Source: an uncultured Eubacterium sp. (GTDB taxonomy: Bacteria; Bacillota; Clostridia; Lachnospirales; Lachnospiraceae). From it: a stretch of 18,931 nucleotides of DNA. The notes under the pieces are model-generated. The model ran no database searches and was not told where the DNA came from. It was given only the letters and a program-made list of their open reading frames with translations. Where the stretch lies: assembly GCA_934316845.1 (NCBI GenBank), contig CAKRDZ010000044.1, forward strand, positions 1 to 18,931, written 5' to 3'. Below are positions 7,755-15,193 of this stretch, piece by piece. The first letter of the stretch is position 1; the number at the start of each line of letters is the position of its first letter. Both the position numbers and the translations under genes were made by a program.

Positions 7755-7783
7755 ATTATAGACCGTTTTTTTCCACATGTCAA
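7755..7783 (-). promoter_or_regulatory. Promoter of pncB
   Basis: The minus strand reads TTGACA (7783-7778), a 17-base spacer and TATAAT (7760-7755). This perfect sigma-A consensus suggests strong expression. Confidence 0.88.
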
Positions 7784-7811
7784 AAGATAATGTTATTTTT
7801 CCCGCTAATAG

Positions 7812-7840
7812 TTGAAATATCGCGTGACAAATGTTACAAT
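7812..7840 (+). promoter_or_regulatory. Promoter of the degV-apt-permease operon
   Basis: TTGAAA (7812-7817), 17 bases, then TACAAT (7835-7840) with an extended -10 TG. It is divergent from the pncB promoter with 28 bases between the two -35 elements. A second copy of the -10 region lies 58 bases downstream. Confidence 0.75.
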
Positions 7841-7898
7841 GAAGTGTGCTGAAGCACACGCAGGTCATCAAGCTTCGCTTGGTGACAAATGTTACAAT
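7824..7898 (+). repeat. Duplicated 17-base -10 element flanking two hairpins
   Basis: GTGACAAATGTTACAAT occurs exactly at 7824-7840 and 7882-7898. Between them are GTGTGC-TGAA-GCACAC (7844-7859) and a 10-bp stem GTCATCAAGC/GCTTGGTGAC (7864-7873 with 7877-7886) with a TTC loop. The second stem runs into the second repeat copy. The second copy has an extended -10 but no good -35. Confidence 0.8.
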
Positions 7899-7928
7899 AA
7901 ACATATCTTGAAAGAGGAGGAACACACT

Positions 7929-8825
7929 ATGGCGGATTATGTACTCAGCTGCTGCTCGACAGCGGATCTGAGCGAACAGCATTTTACAAAACGGGATATT
8001 TCTTATATCTGCTTTCATTTTGAGCTTGATGGCAAGCAGTATCCGGATGATCTGGGGAAATCCATACCTTTTGACAAATTTTACCAGGCAATGGCAGACG
8101 GAGCCGATACCAAAACATCACAGATCAATGTCAATGAATTTGAAACTTATTTTGAAACATTTTTACAACAGGGAAAGGACATTTTGCATGTCACCTTATC
8201 TTCGGGCATTTCGGGGGTGTTAAATTCGGCATGTCTGGCAAGAGATATTTTGAGCAAAAAATATCCGGACCGGAAAATTCTTATCGTAGATTCTCTCGCG
8301 GCTTCTTCCGGTTATGGTCTTCTTATGGACAAACTGGCAGATCTGCGCAATGAGGGAAAAAGCATCAACGAGGTGTATCAATGGTGTCTGGAGAACCGTC
8401 TTCATGTACACCACTGGTTCTTTTCGACCGATCTTACGTTCTATATCAAGGGAGGGCGTGTCTCAAAGACAGCCGGATTCGTCGGTGGACTTTTAAATAT
8501 CTGCCCTCTGCTCAATATGGATTTTATGGGTCGACTGATCCCACGTTACAAAATACGTACAAAGAAAAAAGTGATCCGTACGATCGTAGAGCAGATGGAG
8601 CAGTTTGCCATCGCCGGTACATCGTACACCGGAAAATGTTATATCTCACACTCTGCCTGCAAGGAGGACGCGCTTGCCGTGGCAGCTCTTGTCGAGGAAC
8701 GCTTTCCGGCACTAAATGGAAAAGTAGAAATCTATCCGATCGGTACGACCATTGGAAGCCATACCGGTCCCGGAACCGTCGCCCTGTTTTTCTGGGGGAT
8801 CAACCGGCCGATCGAAGAGGAATAA
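7929..8825 (+). CDS. DegV family (FakB-like) fatty-acid binding protein
   Basis: A 298-residue DegV protein. The family binds one fatty acid; FakB members present it to the kinase FakA for phosphorylation and entry into phospholipid synthesis. Family segments are VLSCCSTADL near the N-terminus, with CC where many members have a DS pair, and TSQINVNEFE, TLSSGISGVLNSA and DSLAASSGYGLL. The C-terminal domain contains KGGRVSKTAGFVGGLLNICPLL and ends in IGSHTGPGTVALFFWG. All are classical DegV signatures. GAGGAGG (7914-7920) stands 8 bases before the ATG. It is the first gene of the operon, and no fakA partner is in the window. fabF three genes later is consistent with a lipid role, but the ligand is not shown. 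Confidence 0.92.
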   Translation: MADYVLSCCSTADLSEQHFTKRDISYICFHFELDGKQYPDDLGKSIPFDKFYQAMADGADTKTSQINVNEFETYFETFLQQGKDILHVTLSSGISGVLNSACLARDILSKKYPDRKILIVDSLAASSGYGLLMDKLADLRNEGKSINEVYQWCLENRLHVHHWFFSTDLTFYIKGGRVSKTAGFVGGLLNICPLLNMDFMGRLIPRYKIRTKKKVIRTIVEQMEQFAIAGTSYTGKCYISHSACKEDALAVAALVEERFPALNGKVEIYPIGTTIGSHTGPGTVALFFWGINRPIEEE

Positions 8826-8856
8826 ATCAGAGATTCGAATAAGGAGACGAAACATC

Positions 8857-9381
8857 ATGAAAAAATTGGAAGAGTACGTAAGAAGTATTCCGGATTTTCC
8901 GGAGAAAGGAATTATTTTCCGTGATATCACCACGGTGATACAGGATCCGGACGGATTTCATCTGGCAATTGATGCCATGATAGAAAAAGTAAAAGATCTG
9001 GATTTTGATCTCGTTGTCGGACTGGATGCGCGTGGATTTATCTTTGGTTCTGCCATCGCCTATGCTCTCGGAAAAGGCTTTGTTCCGTGCCGCAAAAAAG
9101 GCAAACTGCCTTGCGAAACCGTCAGTGCAAGTTACGAGCTGGAATACGGCACTGCCGAGATCGAACTTCACAAAGATTCCATCGCCAAAGGACAGAAAGT
9201 CATCATCGTAGACGACCTGATCGCTACCGGCGGTACGGTGGAAGCCTGCGCCAAATTAGTGGAAGAACTTGGCGGCAGTGTGGAAAAAATTGTATTTCTT
9301 CTGGAACTCGCCGGTCTTCACGGACGTGACAAACTGGCAGCCTACGATGTCGCTTCCGTGATCACTTATGAAGGAAAATAA
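8857..9381 (+). CDS. apt: Adenine phosphoribosyltransferase
   Basis: A 174-residue APRT, the usual length. It makes AMP from adenine and PRPP in purine salvage. The N-terminal hood has IPDFPEKGIIFRDITTVI, then GLDARGFIFGSAIAYALG and the flexible loop KKGKLPCETVSASYELEYG. The PRPP-binding motif VIIVDDLIATGGT is at residues 115-127. All key elements are intact. AAGGAG (8841-8846) precedes the ATG. The gap to degV is 31 bases. The following gene encodes a purine permease, so uptake and salvage are encoded together. Confidence 0.97.
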   Translation: MKKLEEYVRSIPDFPEKGIIFRDITTVIQDPDGFHLAIDAMIEKVKDLDFDLVVGLDARGFIFGSAIAYALGKGFVPCRKKGKLPCETVSASYELEYGTAEIELHKDSIAKGQKVIIVDDLIATGGTVEACAKLVEELGGSVEKIVFLLELAGLHGRDKLAAYDVASVITYEGK

Positions 9382-9430
9382 GTCCTGGGACTTATCAATA
9401 AAAATCACTTAATTTAAGAAGGAGGACATT

Positions 9431-10789
9431 ATGTTAGAAAAACTGTTTAAACTCAAAGACAACAACACAACGGTAAAAACAGAAGTCATCGCCGGTCTGA
9501 CGACATTCATGACAATGGCTTATATTCTTGCCGTCAACCCAAGCATGCTTACCGCAGCCGGCATGGACACCAATGCTGCCCTGATCGCTACGGCACTTGC
9601 TGCCTTTATCGGTACACTTGCGATGGCATTTCTGGCAAATTACCCATTTGCTCTTGCTTCCGGTATGGGACTCAACGCATACTTTGCTTACACCGTATGT
9701 GGTTCGATGGGATACTCCTGGCAGGTAGCTCTGCTCGCTGTATTCACCGAAGGTATCGTATTTATCGTACTTTCCCTTACGAACGTACGGGAAGCCATCT
9801 TCAACGCAATCCCTCTCACTCTGAAACACGGTGTAAGTGCCGGAATCGGACTTTTCATCGCTTTCGTTGGACTGCAGGGTGCGCACCTTGTTGTAAACAG
9901 CGATTCCACTCTTACTACAACTGTAGATTTTGCTGGAAATTTCCACACCGAGGGAATCTGTGCCGTACTTGCAATCGTCGGATTGTTCATTACGATCGTG
10001 CTTTACATCAAAGGATTTAAAGGGGCGATCCTGATCGGTATCATTGCCACCTGGATCCTCGGTATGATCATGCAGGCAGCCGGCGTTTACCAGGTAGATG
10101 TAGAAGGCGGATTTTACTCCCTCTTCCCGAACCTTGCTTTTGTTGATCTGACAGATCTTGGAAAGACATTCGGACAGTGCTTCCGCGCTGACCTTTCCGG
10201 CGTTAGCATCATCAACTTTATCGTCGTACTGTTATCTTTCCTTTTTGTAGATATTTTCGATACTTTGGGAACGTTGGTCGGCGTGGCTACCAAAGCAGAT
10301 ATGCTTGACAGCGAAGGTAAACTTCCCCGCATCAAACAGGCACTTCTGGCAGATGCGATCGCTACTTCTGCCGGTGCGATCATCGGTACTTCTACAACGA
10401 CAACATACGTAGAATCTTCTGCCGGTGTAGCAGCAGGCGGACGTACCGGATTATCATCCGTAGTAACCGGACTTTTGTTCCTGATCTCCATCTTCTTCGC
10501 ACCGATCTTTACAGCAATCCCTGGTTTTGCCACGGCTCCTGCCTTGATCTTTGTCGGATTTTTGATGGTATCTTCCGTAATCAAAGTGGACTTCTCTGAC
10601 CTCACAGAAGCAGTCCCGGCTTACCTTTGTATGCTGGCTATGCCTTTGATGTACAGCATTGCAGAAGGTATCGCAATGGGCGTTGTCTCCTATGTAGTCA
10701 TCAATCTTCTTTGCGGAAAAGCGAAAAAAATCACACCTTTGATGTATGTACTTGCTGTACTTTTCATCTGCAAATACATCTTCTTATAA
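9431..10789 (+). CDS. Purine permease, AzgA/PbuG type (NCS2)
   Basis: A 452-residue integral membrane transporter with about 12-14 hydrophobic segments, similar in length to AzgA/PbuG/PbuO. These proton-coupled permeases import adenine, guanine or hypoxanthine. Signature stretches are EVIAGLTTFMTMAYILAVNP near the N-terminus and ALASGMGLNAYFAY. The long motif FVDIFDTLGTLVGVATKADM is followed by AGAIIGTSTTTTYVESSAGVAAGGRTGL. GAAGGAGG stands just before the ATG. It lies 49 bases after apt, which suggests adenine as a likely substrate. The exact base cannot be read from sequence. The short gap has no room for a purine riboswitch. Confidence 0.94.
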   Translation: MLEKLFKLKDNNTTVKTEVIAGLTTFMTMAYILAVNPSMLTAAGMDTNAALIATALAAFIGTLAMAFLANYPFALASGMGLNAYFAYTVCGSMGYSWQVALLAVFTEGIVFIVLSLTNVREAIFNAIPLTLKHGVSAGIGLFIAFVGLQGAHLVVNSDSTLTTTVDFAGNFHTEGICAVLAIVGLFITIVLYIKGFKGAILIGIIATWILGMIMQAAGVYQVDVEGGFYSLFPNLAFVDLTDLGKTFGQCFRADLSGVSIINFIVVLLSFLFVDIFDTLGTLVGVATKADMLDSEGKLPRIKQALLADAIATSAGAIIGTSTTTTYVESSAGVAAGGRTGLSSVVTGLLFLISIFFAPIFTAIPGFATAPALIFVGFLMVSSVIKVDFSDLTEAVPAYLCMLAMPLMYSIAEGIAMGVVSYVVINLLCGKAKKITPLMYVLAVLFICKYIFL

Positions 10790-10810
10790 AAACGATTCAG
10801 GAGTTTATTT

Positions 10811-12622
10811 ATGAATTTATTAACCGCCGAAGGCATCACTCACAGTTATCATGACCGCCGCCTTTTTTCCGGTCTCTCGTTTCACTTAAACGAGGGGGAA
10901 AAGGTGGGGCTGATCGGTATCAACGGAACCGGGAAATCGACCCTTTTGAAAATCATTGCCGGAATGCTCGTTCCGGATGAGGGAACCGTGATCCGCGGAA
11001 ACCAGCTGACGCTGTCCTATCTTCCGCAGTCACCCGAATTTTCAGACACCGATACGGTTTTGAGTGCTGCCTTAGCCGGTCTGACTGACAATGGCATCTG
11101 GGAACGGGAACCAGATGCCAAAAATATGTTGACAAGACTTGGCATCACCGAATTTACAAAACCCATTCAACAGTTGTCCGGGGGACAACGCAAACGTGTG
11201 GCACTTGTCCGCACCCTGTTGACCGACGCGGACATCCTGATCCTTGACGAGCCGACCAACCACTTAGACAGTGCGATGGCAGAATGGCTGGAAAACCGAT
11301 TGAAAAACTACCGCGGTGCGCTTGTAATGATCACGCACGACCGTTATTTTCTGGACAGCGTCGTGACACGGATCGTCGAACTGGAGCAGGGAAAACTTTA
11401 CAGTTATGCAGACAGTTACCTCGGATATCTCGCCCTCAAATCCGAGCGCAAAGAGATGGAGGCAGCGACGGAACGCAAACGCCAGAGTTTATTGAAAACC
11501 GAGATCCAATGGATGATGCGGGGTGCGCGTGCACGTTCTACCAAACAGAAAGCGCATATCGCCCGCTACGAGGCTCTCCGCGATGTAACGCCGCCGAAAA
11601 CCGAGGAAAATGTACAGATGACCTCGGTCGCCTCCCGTCTTGGACGAACCACCATTGAATTGAATGGGATTTGCAAATCCTATGATGACCGCACACTCAT
11701 ACGTGATTTTTCTTATATTTTCCTGAAAAATGACCGTATCGGGATCATCGGACCGAATGGGTGCGGAAAATCCACGTTAATGAAACTGATCAACGGTTTG
11801 GAGACGCCGGATTCCGGCACGATCACCATCGGACAGACGGTAAAGATCGGTTACTTTTCACAGGAAAATGAGTTTTTAGACCCGTCTCTGAAACTGATTG
11901 AATACGTACGCGAAGGAGCGGAAGTCATCCATACGCCGACAGGTACGATCAGCGCTTCGCAGATGTTGGAGCGGTTTTTGTTTCCTTCCAATATGCATTA
12001 CGCATTGATCGAGAAACTTTCCGGCGGCGAAAAACGCCGGCTGTATCTGCTCCGTATCCTTATGGAAGCACCGAACGTCCTCTTTTTGGATGAGCCGACC
12101 AACGATCTGGACATCGAAACGCTGACGATCCTCGAAGACTATCTCGATCACTTTGCCGGCATCGTCGTGACCGTATCGCATGACCGCTATTTTCTGGATC
12201 GTGTCGTCCGCCGCATCTTTGCGTTTGAGGAAAATGGAACGATCACCCAATACGAGGGCGGCTACACCGATTATCTGAAAAAATCCGGTGACAAACTGTC
12301 CGAGATGAGTACCATTTCCGATAAAAAGGAAAGCAGCCGCAACCCGGACTCCGGTTCCAGAGAGACGTGGAAGAAAAATGCGCCAAAAAAATTAAAATTT
12401 TCTTATAAAGAACAGCGCGAATATGAAACCATTGAGAAAGATATACAAAATCTGGAAGAAAAGATCGCTTCCCTCGAAAAAGAAATGGAAGAATCTGCCA
12501 GCAACTACAGTCGTCTGACAGAACTGAATGAAGAGAAAGAAAATGTCGAAATGGCTTTGCTTGAAAAAATGGAACGCTGGGAATATTTAGAAGACCTGGC
12601 AGCCCGGATTGAAAATCAATAA
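10811..12622 (+). CDS. ABC-F ATPase, Uup-like
   Basis: A 603-residue soluble protein with two ABC ATPase domains and no membrane segments. Domain 1 has Walker A GINGTGKST (36-44), signature LSGGQ (122-126) and Walker B LILDEPTNHLD (Asp146, Glu147). Domain 2 has GPNGCGKST (314-322), LSGGEK (403-408) and FLDEPTNDLD (Asp427, Glu428). The linker at about 190-290 contains the Arg/Lys-rich MRGARARSTKQKAH. Residues about 530-600 form a charged coiled coil, typical of Uup. ABC-F proteins act on ribosomes; Uup is linked to ribosome biogenesis and DNA stability, while others give antibiotic resistance. The short linker and C-terminal coil favour a housekeeping Uup type. GGAG precedes the ATG, 21 bases after the permease. 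Confidence 0.92.
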   Translation: MNLLTAEGITHSYHDRRLFSGLSFHLNEGEKVGLIGINGTGKSTLLKIIAGMLVPDEGTVIRGNQLTLSYLPQSPEFSDTDTVLSAALAGLTDNGIWEREPDAKNMLTRLGITEFTKPIQQLSGGQRKRVALVRTLLTDADILILDEPTNHLDSAMAEWLENRLKNYRGALVMITHDRYFLDSVVTRIVELEQGKLYSYADSYLGYLALKSERKEMEAATERKRQSLLKTEIQWMMRGARARSTKQKAHIARYEALRDVTPPKTEENVQMTSVASRLGRTTIELNGICKSYDDRTLIRDFSYIFLKNDRIGIIGPNGCGKSTLMKLINGLETPDSGTITIGQTVKIGYFSQENEFLDPSLKLIEYVREGAEVIHTPTGTISASQMLERFLFPSNMHYALIEKLSGGEKRRLYLLRILMEAPNVLFLDEPTNDLDIETLTILEDYLDHFAGIVVTVSHDRYFLDRVVRRIFAFEENGTITQYEGGYTDYLKKSGDKLSEMSTISDKKESSRNPDSGSRETWKKNAPKKLKFSYKEQREYETIEKDIQNLEEKIASLEKEMEESASNYSRLTELNEEKENVEMALLEKMERWEYLEDLAARIENQ

Positions 12623-12638
12623 AGGAGAATCAAAAGAT

Positions 12639-13880
12639 ATGCAGGAAAAATTAGTAATCACAGGAATGGGCGCCGTAACCCCGATTGGAATCGGCGTTGA
12701 CACATATTGGGAAAATCTGGTAGAGGGAAAATGCGGCATCGACCACATTACCCGCTTTGACGCAAGTGATCTGCCGGTACAGATTGCTGCCCAGGTAAAA
12801 GATTTTAACCCGGATGATTTTATGACAAAAAAACAGAGCCGCGAGATGGATCTGTTTATGCAGTACGGCTATGCCGCAGCGACCGAAGCACTTGCCGACG
12901 CCGGAATTGAAGAAGGCACGGTTGCAAGTGACCGCATGGGCGTTATTGTCGGCACTGCGATGTCCGGTGTGTCCATCATTGCGGAGACACAGGATGGTCT
13001 GAGCACAGGAGCACATAAAAAAGTCAGCCCGCGCTTTGTCCCGAAATTTATTGGAAATATCGCCGCAGCGCAGATCGCGATCGCCAAAGGATACCACGGG
13101 CCAAGCCTTACTGTCAGCACGGCTTGTTCTTCCGGAGCTGACGCCATCACAACCGCTGCGATGCTGCTCCGTGCCGGAGAAGCCGATGCAATCGTTGTCG
13201 TAGGTGCGGACGCAAGCCTTTGTCCTGTCGTTGTCGCAGGACTTGCGTCCGCCCATGCACTCAGCACAAACAATGACGATCCACAACATGCCAGCCGGCC
13301 ATTTGACAAAGACCGTGACGGATTTGTCTTTGGTGAAGGCGGTGGTGCAATCCTGTTAGAGACTGAAAGCCACGCGAAAAAGCGCGGTGCAAAGATTCAT
13401 GCCGAACTTGCCGGCTATGCCAACTGTACAGACGGCTACCACGTAACGGCGCCACACCCGGATGGAATCGGTGCGATCGCCTGTATGGAGCACGCCGTAA
13501 AGAAAGCCGGCATCTCTCTCGACCAGATCGATTACATCAATACGCACGGCACTTCTACCCCGATGGGCGACACGATCGAAGTAAACGCCGTAAAGAAACT
13601 TTTTGGCGCGCACGCTTATGAGATGGCAGTTACCTCGACCAAAGGCTCTACCGGCCATATGATGGGTGCCGGCGGTGTCACGGAGACCATTGCCTGTATC
13701 AAAGCCATCCAGACCGGCATCGTACCACCTACACTGGGCCTTGTCAATGCAGATGAGCAGTGCGACTTAAACCACGTTCCGGGCAAGGCCGAAAAACGCC
13801 CGGTTCACTACGCTATGACAAATGCCTTTGGATTTGGCGGACAAAATTCAAGTCTTGTTGTAGGAGAATATCACGAATGA
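12639..13880 (+). CDS. fabF: Beta-ketoacyl-ACP synthase II
   Basis: A 413-residue KAS II condensing enzyme. It elongates acyl-ACP with malonyl-ACP in type II fatty acid synthesis. The Cys-His-His triad is complete and in the same numbering as E. coli FabF: Cys163 in VSTACSSG, His303 in NTHGTSTPMGD, His340 in STKGSTGHMMGAGG. The C-terminus has the NAFGFGGQNSSLVV loop. The ATG at 12639 follows AAGGAG; an earlier in-frame ATG at 12609 lies inside the ABC-F gene and would be an unusual extension. No other fab genes are nearby, so it stands apart from a fab cluster and may be an additional copy. Its stop overlaps the next start as ATGA. Confidence 0.96.
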   Translation: MQEKLVITGMGAVTPIGIGVDTYWENLVEGKCGIDHITRFDASDLPVQIAAQVKDFNPDDFMTKKQSREMDLFMQYGYAAATEALADAGIEEGTVASDRMGVIVGTAMSGVSIIAETQDGLSTGAHKKVSPRFVPKFIGNIAAAQIAIAKGYHGPSLTVSTACSSGADAITTAAMLLRAGEADAIVVVGADASLCPVVVAGLASAHALSTNNDDPQHASRPFDKDRDGFVFGEGGGAILLETESHAKKRGAKIHAELAGYANCTDGYHVTAPHPDGIGAIACMEHAVKKAGISLDQIDYINTHGTSTPMGDTIEVNAVKKLFGAHAYEMAVTSTKGSTGHMMGAGGVTETIACIKAIQTGIVPPTLGLVNADEQCDLNHVPGKAEKRPVHYAMTNAFGFGGQNSSLVVGEYHE

Positions 13881-14545
13881 ACCTCAACGAAACGATTCGC
13901 ATATTGATGGAAGAAAATGGCAATCTGACCGACGAACTGCTCGGTCAGGCTGTCGATTCTCTTCTACAGATACATACCGAAGAAATACAGGAAGACGGAT
14001 TGGACACCTACCACTGCCACCGCTACGAACCGACACCGTACCGTGTGCTGCAAGTCCTCTTTGATGCCTTTCCGCTCACAAGTCAGGATGTACTTCTCGA
14101 TTACGGCAGCGGTCTGGGACGCCTGGCATTTTACACGGCAGCCCGCTTTGGATGCCCGTGTATCGGCGTGGAAATGTCGGAAAAATGGTATACGATTGCG
14201 GAAAACAACCGCCTTTCTTTTGTGATGGACGAAGCCGATATCCATTTTGTCCTCGACACCGCCGACCATTACGAGGTGGACGACCGCGTCACCTGTGTAT
14301 ACTGCTTCAATCCCTTTTCGCCGGATGTATTCCGTACGGCATTAAGCCGGATCGAGCGCTCTTTTGAACGGAATCCACGCACGCTGACACTTGTCCTGTA
14401 TTATCCGGAAGACGATACCATTTTCTACATTGAACAGCATACCGCATTCCGCCGGATTGACGAGATTGCCGCGTCGGACGCCATACGAAAAGACCGCAGG
14501 GAACGCTTTTGCATTTACCGCCTTGCAACGGAAAATCAATATTAA
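13877..14545 (+). CDS. SAM-dependent methyltransferase, class I, unknown substrate
   Basis: A 222-residue protein with a class I methyltransferase core. Motif I is LLDYGSGLGRLAFYTA (Gly-rich loop at about 75-82). The acidic end of beta-2 is GVEMSEKW (Glu99). Motif IV is CFNPFSPD (Asn145-Pro-Phe), of the N/D-P-P-F/Y type seen in N-methyltransferases. About 60 N-terminal residues precede the core (HRYEPTPYRVLQVLF). The ATG overlaps the fabF stop by four bases, so translation is probably coupled. I cannot name the substrate; tight coupling to fabF is context, not proof of a lipid role. Confidence 0.8.
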   Translation: MNLNETIRILMEENGNLTDELLGQAVDSLLQIHTEEIQEDGLDTYHCHRYEPTPYRVLQVLFDAFPLTSQDVLLDYGSGLGRLAFYTAARFGCPCIGVEMSEKWYTIAENNRLSFVMDEADIHFVLDTADHYEVDDRVTCVYCFNPFSPDVFRTALSRIERSFERNPRTLTLVLYYPEDDTIFYIEQHTAFRRIDEIAASDAIRKDRRERFCIYRLATENQY

Positions 14546-14563
14546 GTTTTTTCCTCTAAACAG

Positions 14564-14592
14564 TTGTAAAAATAACCGAAATCGGTTATACT
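14564..14592 (+). promoter_or_regulatory. Promoter of the 70-residue ORF with embedded operator
   Basis: TTGTAA (14564-14569), 17 bases, TATACT (14587-14592). The perfect palindrome ATAACCGA-AA-TCGGTTAT (14572-14589) fills the spacer and enters the -10. A repressor bound there would block polymerase. Confidence 0.75.
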
Positions 14593-14630
14593 TAAGATAT
14601 GTGAAAAATAAGAAAAGGAAGTGATTGAAA

Positions 14631-14843
14631 ATGTATACCAATGAACTAATCGAAAAGATGTTAATGACGTTTGATCATCAATACGATTCCAATTCCAAAT
14701 TCTATGATTCTCTTCCTTATGTACGTGATTATGATTTATGTAATTGGACAAAAAGAAAAATGCTGAGTGGAAATATCATCAAATATTATCAATACACACT
14801 GGAAAAACCTGTCATTTTGCAGACAGACCCGGATAATGTGTGA
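14631..14843 (+). CDS. Small protein of unknown function (70 residues)
   Basis: I do not recognise this protein. It is polar and rich in Tyr, Asp, Asn and Lys, with a middle part YDSLPYVRDYDLCNWTKRKML and a C-terminal YYQYTLEKPVIL. It has no signal peptide or membrane segment and a single Cys. Support for a real gene is a good promoter with an operator-like palindrome 40-70 bases upstream, an AAAGGAAG site and an ATG. A TTG two codons earlier could also start it. Codons are much more AT-rich than in the preceding operon. It converges on the zinc ribbon gene with only 6 bases between stop codons and no terminator. Confidence 0.65.
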   Translation: MYTNELIEKMLMTFDHQYDSNSKFYDSLPYVRDYDLCNWTKRKMLSGNIIKYYQYTLEKPVILQTDPDNV

Positions 14844-14849
14844 TGAATC

Positions 14850-15044
14850 CTATTCCTCTCCGCGCTCTTTCTTCTTTAACTCTCCGACGAACACCTTACG
14901 GATACTATTTACCGTACGAAAAGTGTAGGTGCTTTTTCCACAATGTGTACAAACCTCATTATCTTTGTTAAAATCGTCCACTTCTTCCTGGTATCCGCAT
15001 ACCGGACAAGTTACAAGAATCTTCGTATTTTCTTCATTCAACAT
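14850..15044 (-). CDS. Small zinc ribbon protein
   Basis: A 64-residue protein with two Cys pairs, CPVCG and CTHCG, separated by about 16 residues (TCPVCGYQEEVDDFNKDNEVCTHCGKS), the pattern of a treble-clef or zinc ribbon fold. A basic/acidic tail (LKKKERGEE) follows. Such small proteins bind nucleic acid or partner proteins; function here is unknown. GAGGTG lies 5 bases before the ATG, and a TTGATT-17-TATAAT promoter is at 15102-15130. Confidence 0.8.
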   Translation of the reverse strand: MLNEENTKILVTCPVCGYQEEVDDFNKDNEVCTHCGKSTYTFRTVNSIRKVFVGELKKKERGEE

Positions 15045-15101
15045 TCATACACCTCATTTTATACCGCCTCTTACTACTGTGAAGCTTTATCAACCTTATT
15101 C

Positions 15102-15130
15102 ATTATACTACACAACCCTTAAAAAATCAA
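15102..15130 (-). promoter_or_regulatory. Promoter of the zinc ribbon gene
   Basis: The minus strand reads TTGATT (15130-15125), 17 bases, TATAAT (15107-15102), about 58 bases upstream of the start codon. Confidence 0.75.
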
Positions 15131-15145
15131 ATAGAAATTCATGGA

Positions 15146-15190
15146 AAAGGAGGTACTGCCTTTCTCTGCAGATACCTCCTTTACCTTTTT
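15146..15190. terminator. Hairpin with T-run between the NYN and zinc ribbon genes
   Basis: AAAGGAGGTA (15146-15155) pairs perfectly with TACCTCCTTT (15173-15182), extended by CTGC/GCAG inside past one bulged base. The T-run (15186-15192) is on the plus-strand side. On the minus strand, where the adjacent genes are read, only TTTT follows the stem. It probably ends the NYN transcript and perhaps any plus-strand read-through. Confidence 0.6.
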
Positions 15191-15193
15191 TTG

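Noticed and set aside
7704..8018. N-terminal extension of pncB
   Set aside because: It would read through the consensus pncB promoter and the degV control region.
9382..9430. Purine riboswitch before the permease
   Set aside because: The gap is only 49 bases and holds just a small AAGTC/GACTT hairpin; no aptamer fits.
12609..12638. Upstream ATG of fabF
   Set aside because: It overlaps the ABC-F gene end and lacks a ribosome site; ATG 12639 gives the exact canonical triad numbering.
14532..14553. GGAAAA/TTTTCC pairing as a terminator of the large operon
   Set aside because: A/T-only short stem with large loop; too weak to support.
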